From: Gammaproteobacteria bacterium
GTDB lineage: Bacteria > Pseudomonadota > Gammaproteobacteria > Xanthomonadales > Wenzhouxiangellaceae
Reading direction: 5' to 3'
Length of the DNA: 64,000 nucleotides
Assembly: GCA_018819105.1 (NCBI GenBank)
Contig: JAHJQV010000063.1
Span: 1 to 64,000, forward strand
Numbering within the stretch: the stretch's first letter is position 1; every line of letters starts with the position of its first letter. The notes below the pieces were generated by a model. That model saw only the letters and a list, made by a program, of their open reading frames with translations, did not search any database and had not been told where the DNA came from. A program made the translations under genes and the position numbers. Below, one piece after another: positions 52,733 to 61,255 of this stretch.

Positions 52733-52763
52733 AATAAGGCCGTCAATGACGGCCTTATTTTAT
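52733..52763 (+). terminator. Rho-independent terminator after the TPR/small-protein unit
   Basis: AATAAGGCCGT and ACGGCCTTATT form an 11-base perfect stem (13 if the loop closes fully) with the loop CAATG, followed by TTTATTT. It lies about 105 bases after the small-protein stop and isolates this unit from ubiE. Confidence 0.88.
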
Positions 52764-52905
52764 TTCTCTACGCTGGCAACCGCAGCTGCTGCTTCTATGA
52801 CGATTCTAGTTGCCAGCATGGTTCTTTATGTGGGCAATAAGGGCTGTCAAGCTTACGAACAATTGACTTTACATCAGGACAGCGGTGTGCGCCATTGTGG
52901 CGCTG

Positions 52906-52934
52906 ATGACAACCCGAATCAAGCTGAATACATT
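52906..52934 (+). promoter_or_regulatory. Candidate sigma70 promoter for ubiE-ubiJ-ubiB
   Basis: ATGACA (52906-52911) and TACATT (52929-52934) are separated by 17 bases and end 27 bases before the ATG at 52962. The match is 5 of 6 and 4 of 6 to consensus. It follows the terminator at 52733, consistent with a fresh transcription start. The 333-base gap 52629-52961 otherwise shows nothing. Confidence 0.4.
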
Positions 52935-52961
52935 ACCTATCGCCACGCGAAGCATTACAAT

Positions 52962-53753
52962 ATGCTGATGCAGCAGAAAAACGACACACAAGCGGATCGC
53001 AGCACCGAGCCCGGTGACACCGCCGACTTCGGCTACCGTCAGGTCGCCCGCGCCGACAAGCGCAAGCTGGTGGATGGGGTGTTCAGTTCGGTGGCGGCCC
53101 GCTACGACATCATGAACGACATGATGTCTGCCGGCATTCACCGCCTGTGGAAGCGCCATTACATCGCCACCTGTGGCCTGCGTCCGGGTGACCGGCTGCT
53201 GGATCTGGCTGGTGGCACCGGCGACATCGCCCGGCTTGCCTGGCAGCGACTGCAGGGCAATGTCAGCATCGTGCTGGCCGACATCAACATGGAAATGATC
53301 CGTGTGGGTCGCCAGCGGCTGGATGATCAGGGACTGGTTCGCGGTATCGAGTACCTGCAGGCCAATGCCGAGCAGCTGCCGTTCGCGGATGCCTCGTTCA
53401 ACGTCATCACCATGGCCTTCGGGCTGCGCAATGTCACCGACAAAGCAGCGGCCCTGCGCGAGATGCGCCGGGTGCTCAAACCCGGTGGCCGCGCCGTGGT
53501 GCTGGAGTTCTCGCGTGTCACCCAACCCGCAGCTGCACGTGCCTACGACTGGTATTCGTTCAATGTGCTGCCGCGCCTGGGTCAGCTGATCGCCGGTGAT
53601 CGAGACAGCTATCAGTATCTGGCCGAATCGATCCGCAAACATCCCGATCAGAACACCTTGCAGCAGATGTTTTTAGATGCCGGTTTCGCCGCTGCCGACT
53701 ACCGCAACCTGAGCGCCGGCATGGTGGCCATTCATCGCGGCGTCAGTGCCTGA
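52962..53753 (+). CDS. ubiE: Ubiquinone/menaquinone biosynthesis C-methyltransferase
   Basis: SAM-dependent C-methylation of the quinone ring (263 residues). Family blocks: DKRKLVDGVFSSVAARYDIMNDMMSAGIHRLWKR, the SAM site LLDLAGGTGDIARLA, MAFGLRNVTDKAAALREMRRVLKPGGRAVVLEFS, and YDWYSFNVLPRLGQLIAGDRDSYQYLAESIRKHPDQ. The start is 52962 or the ATG two codons later; longer in-frame extensions run back over the terminator and are not real. It is followed after 3 bases by ubiJ and then ubiB, the classical gammaproteobacterial order. Confidence 0.96.
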   Translation: MLMQQKNDTQADRSTEPGDTADFGYRQVARADKRKLVDGVFSSVAARYDIMNDMMSAGIHRLWKRHYIATCGLRPGDRLLDLAGGTGDIARLAWQRLQGNVSIVLADINMEMIRVGRQRLDDQGLVRGIEYLQANAEQLPFADASFNVITMAFGLRNVTDKAAALREMRRVLKPGGRAVVLEFSRVTQPAAARAYDWYSFNVLPRLGQLIAGDRDSYQYLAESIRKHPDQNTLQQMFLDAGFAAADYRNLSAGMVAIHRGVSA

Positions 53754-53756
53754 GTC

Positions 53757-54368
53757 ATGACCACGAGCAGCGCACCAGGCGAGTTTATCACCCCACTGCC
53801 CGGCATCCTGGCCGCCGCACTGCAGCGTCTGCTGCGTCGCCTGCAACAACATGCCGAGACCAGCGAAGCACCACCGGCTGACGCGTTTGCAGTGCAATTG
53901 CAGGGCCTGGGCATGACGCTGATCTTTGCCAGCGACGATGCTCAGCAAATCGGTGTCAGCGCCACCCCGATCAGCCCCACGGTCACCACCATCAGCGCCA
54001 CCCCGGCCACCTTGTTCATGCAAACGCGCGGCAACCCGGCCCATGGCCGGGTGCAGATCAGTGGCGATGCCACGCTGGTACAGCAATGGCAGCTGTGGCT
54101 GCGCGATCTGCTTGGCGACAGCATGGCGGACCCCGAACGCCAGCTCAGCGAACGCTTCGGGCCGGTCATCGGCGTGCAGCTGCACAAGCTGCTGCAGGCG
54201 TTGCGCGACTGGACCAACATGGCCGCTACCCATACTGCCGCTAGCGTCAGCGAATACTTGCAGGAAGAATCCGGACTGCTGATCACACCAGACGAAATGG
54301 AGCAGTTTCTGGACCAGGTCGATGCGCTGTCCATGCGCGTGCAGCGCTTGCAGGCCAGATTGCAGTGA
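53757..54368 (+). CDS. ubiJ: Ubiquinone biosynthesis accessory factor (SCP2 domain)
   Basis: A 203-residue protein of the UbiJ family: an N-terminal SCP2-like lipid-binding domain (about 20-115, with VQISGDATLVQQWQLWLRDL) and a C-terminal helical tail (SEYLQEESGLLITPDEMEQFLDQVDALSMRVQRLQARL) that is probably coiled coil. It helps assemble the soluble ubiquinone-biosynthetic complex and holds the lipid intermediate. Position between ubiE and ubiB and the length both fit. Its stop overlaps the GTG start of ubiB by 4 bases. Confidence 0.92.
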   Translation: MTTSSAPGEFITPLPGILAAALQRLLRRLQQHAETSEAPPADAFAVQLQGLGMTLIFASDDAQQIGVSATPISPTVTTISATPATLFMQTRGNPAHGRVQISGDATLVQQWQLWLRDLLGDSMADPERQLSERFGPVIGVQLHKLLQALRDWTNMAATHTAASVSEYLQEESGLLITPDEMEQFLDQVDALSMRVQRLQARLQ

Positions 54369-56011
54369 GCCTTTATCCGGCCCGGGCCCTGCGCGTGATG
54401 CGCATCGTCATGACCTTGTCGCGCTATCGGCTGGACGAGCTGACGCGTGCGGCGCACTGGTTCCGGCCGCTGACCTGGATGGTGCCGGGCAAACGCGGCA
54501 TTACACAGCACCCACCCGGTGCCCGTTTGCGCATGGCCATGCAGGAACTGGGGCCGGTGTTCGTCAAGTTTGGTCAGGTGCTGTCGACCCGCCGCGATCT
54601 GCTGCCGCCGGAGATCGCCGATGAACTCGCGCTGTTGCAAGATCAGGTCCAGGCGTTCCCCGGCGAGCAGGCACAGGCGATCATCGAAGCCGAACTGAAA
54701 GCGCCGGTGACAGAAATATTTGCTGCCTTCGACATCGAGCCTCTGGCCTCGGCCTCCATTGCCCAGGTGCATGCAGCAGAACTCAAGGACGGCAGCAAAG
54801 TGGTGGTCAAGGTGGTGCGGCCCGGAATCCGCAAACGCATCGGGCACGATATCGCCCTGCTGGAAAGCCTGGCGGCCATGGCCCAGAAGTATCACCCGGA
54901 AGGCCAGCGCATCCGGCCGGTGGAGATTGTCAACGAGTTCAAGACCTTCATCTTTGATGAGTTGAACATGCAGCGCGAGGCCGCCAACGCCAGCCTGCTG
55001 CGGCGCTATCACGAAAACTCCACCGAACTGTACATTCCACGCATGCACTGGAGTTATTGCAGCGAGCGCATCCTGACCATGGAGCGCGTGTACGGCATCA
55101 CTATCCGCGACAAACAAGCACTGCTGGATCATGGTGTGGATCTGCAGGCGCTGGCCAGCCGCTGCATCCGGGTGTTCTATGTGCAGGTGTTCCGTGACAA
55201 CCTGTTCCACGCCGACATGCATCCAGGCAATCTGCTCGTGTCCACCGAGCACCCGCACGATCCACAGCTGATCGCGCTGGATTTTGGCATCGTCGCTTCA
55301 TTGCCGGCCAAAGACCTCTACTACATTGGCGAGAATTTCACCGCCATGTTTGAACAGAATTACCGCCGCGTGGCGGAATTGCATATCGAAGCCGGTTGGT
55401 TGCCAGCCGATACCCGGGTCGATGAAATGGAAGCCAGCGTGCGCACCTTGTGCGAAGCCAACTTTACCCGTCCGCTCAGTGAAGTCTCCTTCGGGCAACT
55501 GCTGTTGCAACTGTTTCAGGTGGCCAGACGCTACAAACTGACCATTCAGCCACAGTTGATCATGCTGCAAAAAACCCTGCTCAATATCGAGGGCCTGGCG
55601 CGTGATCTGTACCCGCAACTGGACATGTGGGCGATCGCCAAGCCGGAGCTGGCACGCATCATCGAAGTCCGACGCGGCCCCACCGCCACCTTGCGCCAGT
55701 TGCGCCGCCGCCTGCCGCGCCTGTTGGAAACCACCCCGGAAATGCCGGAACTGATTCACCAGACCATGCGCAACCTGGCCCACGGTGAACTTCGCATCAC
55801 GCAACGAGATCCTGCCACCGCACAACTGCCGGAGCTGCTGCGCCGCTGGCGCCGCAGCAGCATCAGCGCCATCCTCGGTGCCAGCCTGTTGATCGTTGGC
55901 ACGCTGTTGCTGGACCACCAGCCCCAAGCCGAGTTGCTCAACATCGGCTGGAGCACCTGGTTGTGCTGGCTGGCCGGTTTGAGCGCATTCATGCTGGCCT
56001 GGCGGCAGTAA
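54365..56011 (+). CDS. ubiB: Ubiquinone biosynthesis atypical kinase UbiB
   Basis: A 548-residue ABC1/ADCK-type atypical kinase required for ubiquinone synthesis. The K-x-x-Q motif is KFGQ in FVKFGQVLSTRRDLLP, followed by SIAQVHAAEL, the catalytic FHADMHPGNLL and the LDFGIV metal motif. Two membrane helices close the chain (about 500-517 and 526-545). The start is a GTG at 54365 giving a 4-base GTGA overlap with ubiJ; the family N-terminus (LYPARALRVMRIVMTLSRYRLDEL) begins right there. Confidence 0.95.
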   Translation: MSLYPARALRVMRIVMTLSRYRLDELTRAAHWFRPLTWMVPGKRGITQHPPGARLRMAMQELGPVFVKFGQVLSTRRDLLPPEIADELALLQDQVQAFPGEQAQAIIEAELKAPVTEIFAAFDIEPLASASIAQVHAAELKDGSKVVVKVVRPGIRKRIGHDIALLESLAAMAQKYHPEGQRIRPVEIVNEFKTFIFDELNMQREAANASLLRRYHENSTELYIPRMHWSYCSERILTMERVYGITIRDKQALLDHGVDLQALASRCIRVFYVQVFRDNLFHADMHPGNLLVSTEHPHDPQLIALDFGIVASLPAKDLYYIGENFTAMFEQNYRRVAELHIEAGWLPADTRVDEMEASVRTLCEANFTRPLSEVSFGQLLLQLFQVARRYKLTIQPQLIMLQKTLLNIEGLARDLYPQLDMWAIAKPELARIIEVRRGPTATLRQLRRRLPRLLETTPEMPELIHQTMRNLAHGELRITQRDPATAQLPELLRRWRRSSISAILGASLLIVGTLLLDHQPQAELLNIGWSTWLCWLAGLSAFMLAWRQ

Positions 56012-56346
56012 GCACAACCAATATTAGATCATCTGCAAATACTGAGTTGGGCACACGTCTACGCTCAAAAACAGAACCTGTCTGCAAACCATAGTCTGGC
56101 AATGTCATTTCGAATGACCAGCAACACTGTCCAGCGACATAACAATGGGCGCAAATACTGTATACCCGCCTTATTCGCCACCTCGCTACTGCGACGAGCA
56201 GAAAATTCATACGGTGGGAACAGCTAATTTCCATCGCAAGCTGTAGACCCTGCCTCAGGTCTGTTGCTGTGCCGGATGCCGTTTTCACTGAACCCAAGCC
56301 GCATACCGGCGTCGAAGCATTTGGCGACAATCTACCCTGGAGTACC
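56012..56346. other. Intergenic region before the peptidase gene
   Basis: The gap of 335 bases between ubiB and the exported peptidase contains small inverted repeats (TCATT/AATGA near 56105-56117; AGACC/GGTCT near 56247-56264), but neither a convincing terminator nor a clear promoter. No gene is seen. Confidence 0.4.
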
Positions 56347-57768
56347 ATGCCTTATCTGTTTTTTTGCCTGCTGCTGTTGATCTGCACAGATTGTGTCGCC
56401 GTCAGTACCTATGAAGTCAGCCTGGATGAATCCCTGCAACATGTCGATGTGCGTATCTGCTTTGCTCCGAACGATGCCCTGCGCCCGGCTGATCTGCATG
56501 TTGACGGCGATGCCAGGGCGGCCATCAGTCGCTTGCGCTGGAATGAACAACAACTTGACTCTGTGCGCCAGTTGCGGCGCTTGCGTGTGGTCGATACGGC
56601 CGGGAATTGCCTCGATTACCGGGCTCAACTGCAGACCACCGGTCGCCGTTGGTTCGCCGATAACACTGATTACCGCCTGACCAGCAGCAAGGACTGGCTG
56701 CTGGCGCCTGCGCACGGCCAATCGGCACTGATTCGTTTTCATTTGCCGCCCGGCATGGCAGTGTCGGCGCCGTGGCCACCAGCTGAGTCCGAGGCAGCAG
56801 AATTGGCTGAAGACTGGATGTTGCTGGGACAGACACCACCATCCTGGAGCAACAATGTGGTGTTCGGTCGCTTCCAGGTACAGCCGCTGACCCTGGGCAA
56901 CAACACGCTGCGAGTGGCGATACTGCCGTCAAGCCCAACATTGACACTGGCCCAGGTGCGACCCTGGCTGGAAGCCTCGGCACTGGCGGTGATGCGTGTA
57001 CATGGCACGCTGCCGCAGCCGGATCCGCAAGTGCTGATCATGCCAGCGGACGGCCAGAACGATGCCATGCCGTTTGCCCGCGTCATGCGTGGTGGCGGCA
57101 TCGGCCTGCAGTTTTTTGTTGATCCGAACAGTTCTGCGCAAGCGTTTGCACAGGACTGGAAACCCACCCACGAATTCAGCCATCTGCTGTTTCCTTATAT
57201 CAGTCGTAGTGATGCCTGGCTGTCGGAAGGTCTGGCCTCGTATTATCAAAACATCCTGCGCGCTCGCGACGGCCGCCTGAGTGAAACCGACGCCTGGGAA
57301 AAACTGCTGGCCGGTTTTGAGCGTGGTCGCCGTGATCGCAAACGCAATGTGACCCTGACCGAGGAGGCCAGCGGCATGCGTCACAGCCGTTCCTTCATGC
57401 GCGTGTACTGGAGTGGCGCGGCGATGATGTTTCTGGCCGACACCAGACTGCGCGAACTAAGCGGCGGACAGCAAAGCCTGGACACAGCGCTGGCTGGCCT
57501 GGCCTCGTGCTGCATGCGGTTGGGAGAGGTCTGGCGGGCCAACGCTATCATGCGCAAGCTGGATGAGTTCACCGACTACTCCGTGTTCACCGACATCTAC
57601 CGACAATACGCTCATTCTGATCAGTTTCCGCATGTGCAAGCGCAGCTACGCGATCTCGGTATCGTGGAACGGCATGGTCGGGTGCGCCTGGACGATTCCG
57701 CGCCCGCAGCAAAGCTGCGCCATGCACTGCTGCAATTTAACCAGAGCACCACGGCAGTTCTGCAATAA
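56347..57768 (+). CDS. Exported HExxH (gluzincin-like) metallopeptidase
   Basis: A 473-residue exported protein. A signal peptide (about 1-18) precedes a beta-rich N-terminal region, then a zinc peptidase core: H275-E276-F-S-H279 in THEFSHLLFPYI, with the third ligand probably E294 in AWLSEGLASYYQ, the gluzincin pattern used by M1 and M61 peptidases. A helical C-terminal part follows (RSFMRVYWSGAAMMFLADTRLRE), as in M61-type enzymes. Both zinc-ligand motifs are intact, so activity is plausible; the substrate is unknown. The start at 56347 is chosen for the signal peptide. It lies 54 bases before the AsmA gene on the same strand, so they may be co-transcribed. Confidence 0.8.
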   Translation: MPYLFFCLLLLICTDCVAVSTYEVSLDESLQHVDVRICFAPNDALRPADLHVDGDARAAISRLRWNEQQLDSVRQLRRLRVVDTAGNCLDYRAQLQTTGRRWFADNTDYRLTSSKDWLLAPAHGQSALIRFHLPPGMAVSAPWPPAESEAAELAEDWMLLGQTPPSWSNNVVFGRFQVQPLTLGNNTLRVAILPSSPTLTLAQVRPWLEASALAVMRVHGTLPQPDPQVLIMPADGQNDAMPFARVMRGGGIGLQFFVDPNSSAQAFAQDWKPTHEFSHLLFPYISRSDAWLSEGLASYYQNILRARDGRLSETDAWEKLLAGFERGRRDRKRNVTLTEEASGMRHSRSFMRVYWSGAAMMFLADTRLRELSGGQQSLDTALAGLASCCMRLGEVWRANAIMRKLDEFTDYSVFTDIYRQYAHSDQFPHVQAQLRDLGIVERHGRVRLDDSAPAAKLRHALLQFNQSTTAVLQ

Positions 57769-57822
57769 TGGTAGCAACCTGCAATACGCGGCAGGCCATT
57801 CAACTCAAATCCCGGTGCTGAC

Positions 57823-60150
57823 ATGAAAAAGACGATCAAATACTTCGCCATTGCCTTCGTCACACTGTTCGCCCTGCTGGCGGCGCTGCTAATCTATATC
57901 AAGCTGTTTTTTGACCCCAATGATTACCGCGAACAAATCGCCAGCCAGGCCAGCGCGGCCGTCGGCCGTGAACTGGTCATTGACGGTGATTTGTCACTGT
58001 CGGTGTTTCCGTGGATTGGTATCGAAATCGGTCACGTCACGATCGGCAATGCCGACGGGTTTGCCGGGGATTTTGCCAGCGTGGACAATGCCGGTGCAGC
58101 GGTCAAATTGCTGCCCTTGTTGAGCAAGAACATTGAAATCAACCGCGTGGTGCTGGATGGTCTCAATGCCAACCTGCAGGTCAACAGCAACGGCCGCAAC
58201 AACTGGAGCGATCTTGGCCAAACCGAGTCGCCCGCTGCAACCACAAGTGATGGTCCAGGGCTGCAGTCATTCAGCATTGCTGGTATTGCCATCAGCAACA
58301 GCCAGCTTAACTACAACGATCAGCAAACTGGTCAAATCGTTCAGGTCAGCGACATTAATCTGACTGCCCACAACATCAGTAGCGGCAAACCGTTCAGTGT
58401 CGATGGTGGCCTGCTGCTCAGCATGCCGGCTGATAACAGCAGTTATCAGCTGCAGTTGGACGGTGAGTTGCGCTATCAGGCGGATGCCGGGCAACTGGAT
58501 TTCACTGAGCTGCAGTTGAGCGTGGCCGAACAAGGCGATCAAGCGCTGCCGGAACTGCGCATTCAGGCCAGCGGCAGGCTGAATACCCAGACCGAAACCT
58601 TGAGCCTGGAACCGTTGCAGCTGAACGTCGGTGATCTGCGGCTGGACGCGCAATTGCAGGGTAGCAGTATCATCTCGGCACCGGCCATCAACGGCACCGT
58701 ACAGCTGGACGAATTCAATCCCGGCAAGCTGGCAAAAACCTTTGCCGTGGAGCTGCCACAACTGGCCAGCGACCAGGTCCTGAGCACAGCTGCGGCGGAA
58801 CTCAAGTTCAATGCCACCAGCGACCGGGTGCAAATCAGCCATCTGCAGGCCAGTCTGGATAAGTCGATCATCAGCGGCAATCTCACCGCCACCCTGGGCG
58901 ATCAAAGCAGCACCAGGGGTGATAGCTATGTGTTTGATCTGAATCTGGATCAGATCAATCTTGATGACTACATGCCGGCCACACCGGCAGCATCCTCCGA
59001 GCCACTACCGCCGGTGGATGTGGAGCTGTTTCGCTCGCTGAACGCACGCGGCAAGGTCAGCGTCGGTCAACTGACCATCAATCAGCTTGACATGACCGAC
59101 ATCAATGCCAGCATCAAAACCGATCGCAACGGCTGGCAATTCCAGCCAATCGTCGCGCATTTTTATGATGGCCAGCTCAACGGCGGTGTAGCGATCGATG
59201 CCAGCGGTAATTCACCGGTGCTCAGCGCCACCGGCGACTTCAGTGAAGTGCTCATGGGCACTCTGCTCGCCGATATTGCCGGACGAGATCTGCTCACCGG
59301 CATCGCCAGGTTCGACAGCAACCTGAAAATGGACATCAACCAACCGCAGCAAACCCTGTCCGGTGAGTTTTCGCTGGGCATCAACGATGGTGCCATCAAA
59401 GGCGTTGATCTGGTCGGCATGTTGCGCCAGGGATTGAGCATCGCCAACAACCTGAGCGGCGGCAAGGTCGGTGGTGTGGACCTGCTGCAAAGCAACGGCG
59501 ATACCGAGTTTGCCAATCTGTCCGGTCGCTTCATCGCCAACAACGGTGTCATTCGCAATAACGATTTCAAGCTTGTGTCGCCGCTGCTGAACGTGTTGGG
59601 CGAAGGAGTGATTGATCTGGCCGCCGACAAGATCGACTACACGGTCACCGCCTCATTGCTGCAATCACCCGAGGCCGGTAGTGATAGCAAGCTCACAAAG
59701 ATGTTGGGTAAACAGATACCCATCCACATCGGTGGCACACTCGCCAAGCCCAGCTACAGCATTGATCCGCAAGTGTTATTGAAGATCATCGCTGGCGACA
59801 AGCTGGACGCACAAAAGGACAAACTGCTGGACAAGCTGCGTGGCGATGAGTCCGGTTCCGGCTCAACCCGAGATACCGCCGCCGGGGTACTGGGTAGCCT
59901 GCTGGGCGGCAAGTCCTCGTCAGCCGATGCCGGTGCCGATGGCGATGGCGATGGCGATGGCGATGGCAATAGCGAAACAGACAGCACAGTGGCTCCAGCA
60001 GCGACAGCCGAAGACGACGATCAAGCAGCTGACGAAAGTTCAAAAAGCTCTACTGAAGCTGCTGCGGGCGCGCTACTCAAGGGCCTGTTCAAGAAGAAAA
60101 AACCAGCTCAAGAACCAGCGCCTGAAGACGATGATGGCGGTGGCGGATAA
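57823..60150 (+). CDS. AsmA family envelope protein
   Basis: A 775-residue AsmA-type protein: one N-terminal membrane anchor (about residues 5-28), then the AsmA N-terminal domain (YREQIASQASAAVGRELVIDGDLSLSVFPWIGIEIGHVTIGNADGF) and a long beta-groove region. The AsmA C-terminal block ANNGVIRNNDFKLVSPLLNVLGEGVIDLAADKIDYTV is at about 565-610. AsmA-like proteins are thought to bridge the periplasm and carry phospholipids to the outer membrane. The C-terminal ~110 residues are low-complexity: a GGCGAT hexanucleotide run (59935-59970) encodes an alternating D-G stretch, then acidic and lysine-rich tracts and a DDDGGGG end. That tail is absent from standard AsmA proteins. Confidence 0.9.
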   Translation: MKKTIKYFAIAFVTLFALLAALLIYIKLFFDPNDYREQIASQASAAVGRELVIDGDLSLSVFPWIGIEIGHVTIGNADGFAGDFASVDNAGAAVKLLPLLSKNIEINRVVLDGLNANLQVNSNGRNNWSDLGQTESPAATTSDGPGLQSFSIAGIAISNSQLNYNDQQTGQIVQVSDINLTAHNISSGKPFSVDGGLLLSMPADNSSYQLQLDGELRYQADAGQLDFTELQLSVAEQGDQALPELRIQASGRLNTQTETLSLEPLQLNVGDLRLDAQLQGSSIISAPAINGTVQLDEFNPGKLAKTFAVELPQLASDQVLSTAAAELKFNATSDRVQISHLQASLDKSIISGNLTATLGDQSSTRGDSYVFDLNLDQINLDDYMPATPAASSEPLPPVDVELFRSLNARGKVSVGQLTINQLDMTDINASIKTDRNGWQFQPIVAHFYDGQLNGGVAIDASGNSPVLSATGDFSEVLMGTLLADIAGRDLLTGIARFDSNLKMDINQPQQTLSGEFSLGINDGAIKGVDLVGMLRQGLSIANNLSGGKVGGVDLLQSNGDTEFANLSGRFIANNGVIRNNDFKLVSPLLNVLGEGVIDLAADKIDYTVTASLLQSPEAGSDSKLTKMLGKQIPIHIGGTLAKPSYSIDPQVLLKIIAGDKLDAQKDKLLDKLRGDESGSGSTRDTAAGVLGSLLGGKSSSADAGADGDGDGDGDGNSETDSTVAPAATAEDDDQAADESSKSSTEAAAGALLKGLFKKKKPAQEPAPEDDDGGGG

Positions 60151-60186
60151 TCGACTGCTGCGCACGCCCATGACCGGGGGTAAAGC

Positions 60187-60405
60187 AATCCACAGATTGC
60201 ACAGATTACGCCGATGTCATAGATGAAAATCTGATTTTGCCGGGAAGTCGTTGTTGGGTGACGCTGCGCAATGAATGTATGACGAGCGTTGTAGCGTGAC
60301 TCTACGCCATAATCAAAGTACTGGCCCCGGGCCTGCGCCGGAGTGACCAGCGTTGTTCAGGAACCCGAAATCTGCCGTCATACCGGTGCAGGCCGGTATC
60401 CAGAC
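60187..60405. repeat. Palindromic repeats downstream of the AsmA gene
   Basis: Two different elements. AATCCACAGATTGCACAGAT near 60188 is a relative of the CCACAGATTACACCGATTAC motif in 30451-30812. An inverted pair, CTGGCCCCGGGCCTGCGCC (from 60321) and GTCATACCGGTGCAGGCC (from 60377), matches the widespread GTCAT-TCC...GGAATCCAG type of intergenic palindrome. The 430-base gap 60151-60580 holds nothing else that I can name. Confidence 0.6.
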
Positions 60406-60580
60406 TGTTCACCTCGCTTAGCGAATCCTTATGACGATTCCAGACCTTGCGGCTGTGATTGGGAAAAAATGGCGTGGCTGTTGCACCTGCGACGCAATGC
60501 TTGCAAACCCTGACACCAGTCTGCGCAGGTATCACAGCAGTAACAAATCGGCCCAGCAATGCCAATCCGGCAGCGTCGCC

Positions 60581-61255
60581 TCAGCTTTGTTCCAGCAGCA
60601 CATTGGCAAGTTCGCAGAAATCCGCGACCTGCCGTTGTGGCTGCGGTGCCCCGGCAAACCGGTAAGGCTTCGCCCGGGCCACGTAGGCGGCCTGCAATCC
60701 AGCCCAGCGGGCGCCAGCGACATCCCAGTCATGCGCTGCGACCATCATACATGTCTGCACTTGAGCACCGGCCTGCGCCGCAGCCCAATGATAAACCTGC
60801 GGATGCGGTTTGTACTTGCCCACACCCTGCACCGACAATTGCCCGTCCAATAACTCCGTGAGCCCGGCAAACTGCAACTGCGCCTGCAATGATGCTGCCG
60901 ATGAATTACTCAACGCATACAGCCTGAAACCAGCAGCGCGCAAACGCCGCAGCGCCGGAATCACATCGTCGTGCGGCGGCAACCTGGCCATGCACGACAA
61001 GCTGTCTGCCGCCTGCGACGCGCTGATGCGGATACCTTCCTGCTCAGCCAACTCGACCAGCAGCGCGGCGGCAATATCAGTAAACGCCTGGTATTGACCG
61101 GCCACCGTCAGCACCAGCGAGCGATGCAGTAACTGCACGAACCATTGCTGCGCCAGGTGTGGCTTGTCGCCCAGTGCCGCACTGACCGCAAGCTGTGCCG
61201 GCGCCAGATCCAGCAAGGTCTCGTTGACATCCAGCAACAGGGTTGTGCCGCTCAT
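60581..61255 (-). CDS. HAD-superfamily haloacid dehalogenase (type II)
   Basis: A 224-residue cytoplasmic hydrolase. The nucleophile aspartate is D10 in LLLDVNETLLDL, the DxNxT form typical of 2-haloacid dehalogenases rather than phosphatases (DxDxT). Other motifs: ALSNSSAAS (motif II), VGKYKPHPQVYHWAA (motif III lysine) and MVAAHDWDVAGARWAG (motif IV). The physiological substrate is unknown. The start at 61255 overlaps the stop of the CDF gene by 4 bases, so it is the second gene of that operon. Alternative in-frame codon at 61279 has no support. Confidence 0.9.
   Translation of the reverse strand: MSGTTLLLDVNETLLDLAPAQLAVSAALGDKPHLAQQWFVQLLHRSLVLTVAGQYQAFTDIAAALLVELAEQEGIRISASQAADSLSCMARLPPHDDVIPALRRLRAAGFRLYALSNSSAASLQAQLQFAGLTELLDGQLSVQGVGKYKPHPQVYHWAAAQAGAQVQTCMMVAAHDWDVAGARWAGLQAAYVARAKPYRFAGAPQPQRQVADFCELANVLLEQS

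Noticed and set aside
52713-52961. N-terminal extension of UbiE
   Set aside because: The in-frame extension runs through the terminator hairpin at 52733 and has no similarity to the family; UbiE proteins start near the ATG at 52962.
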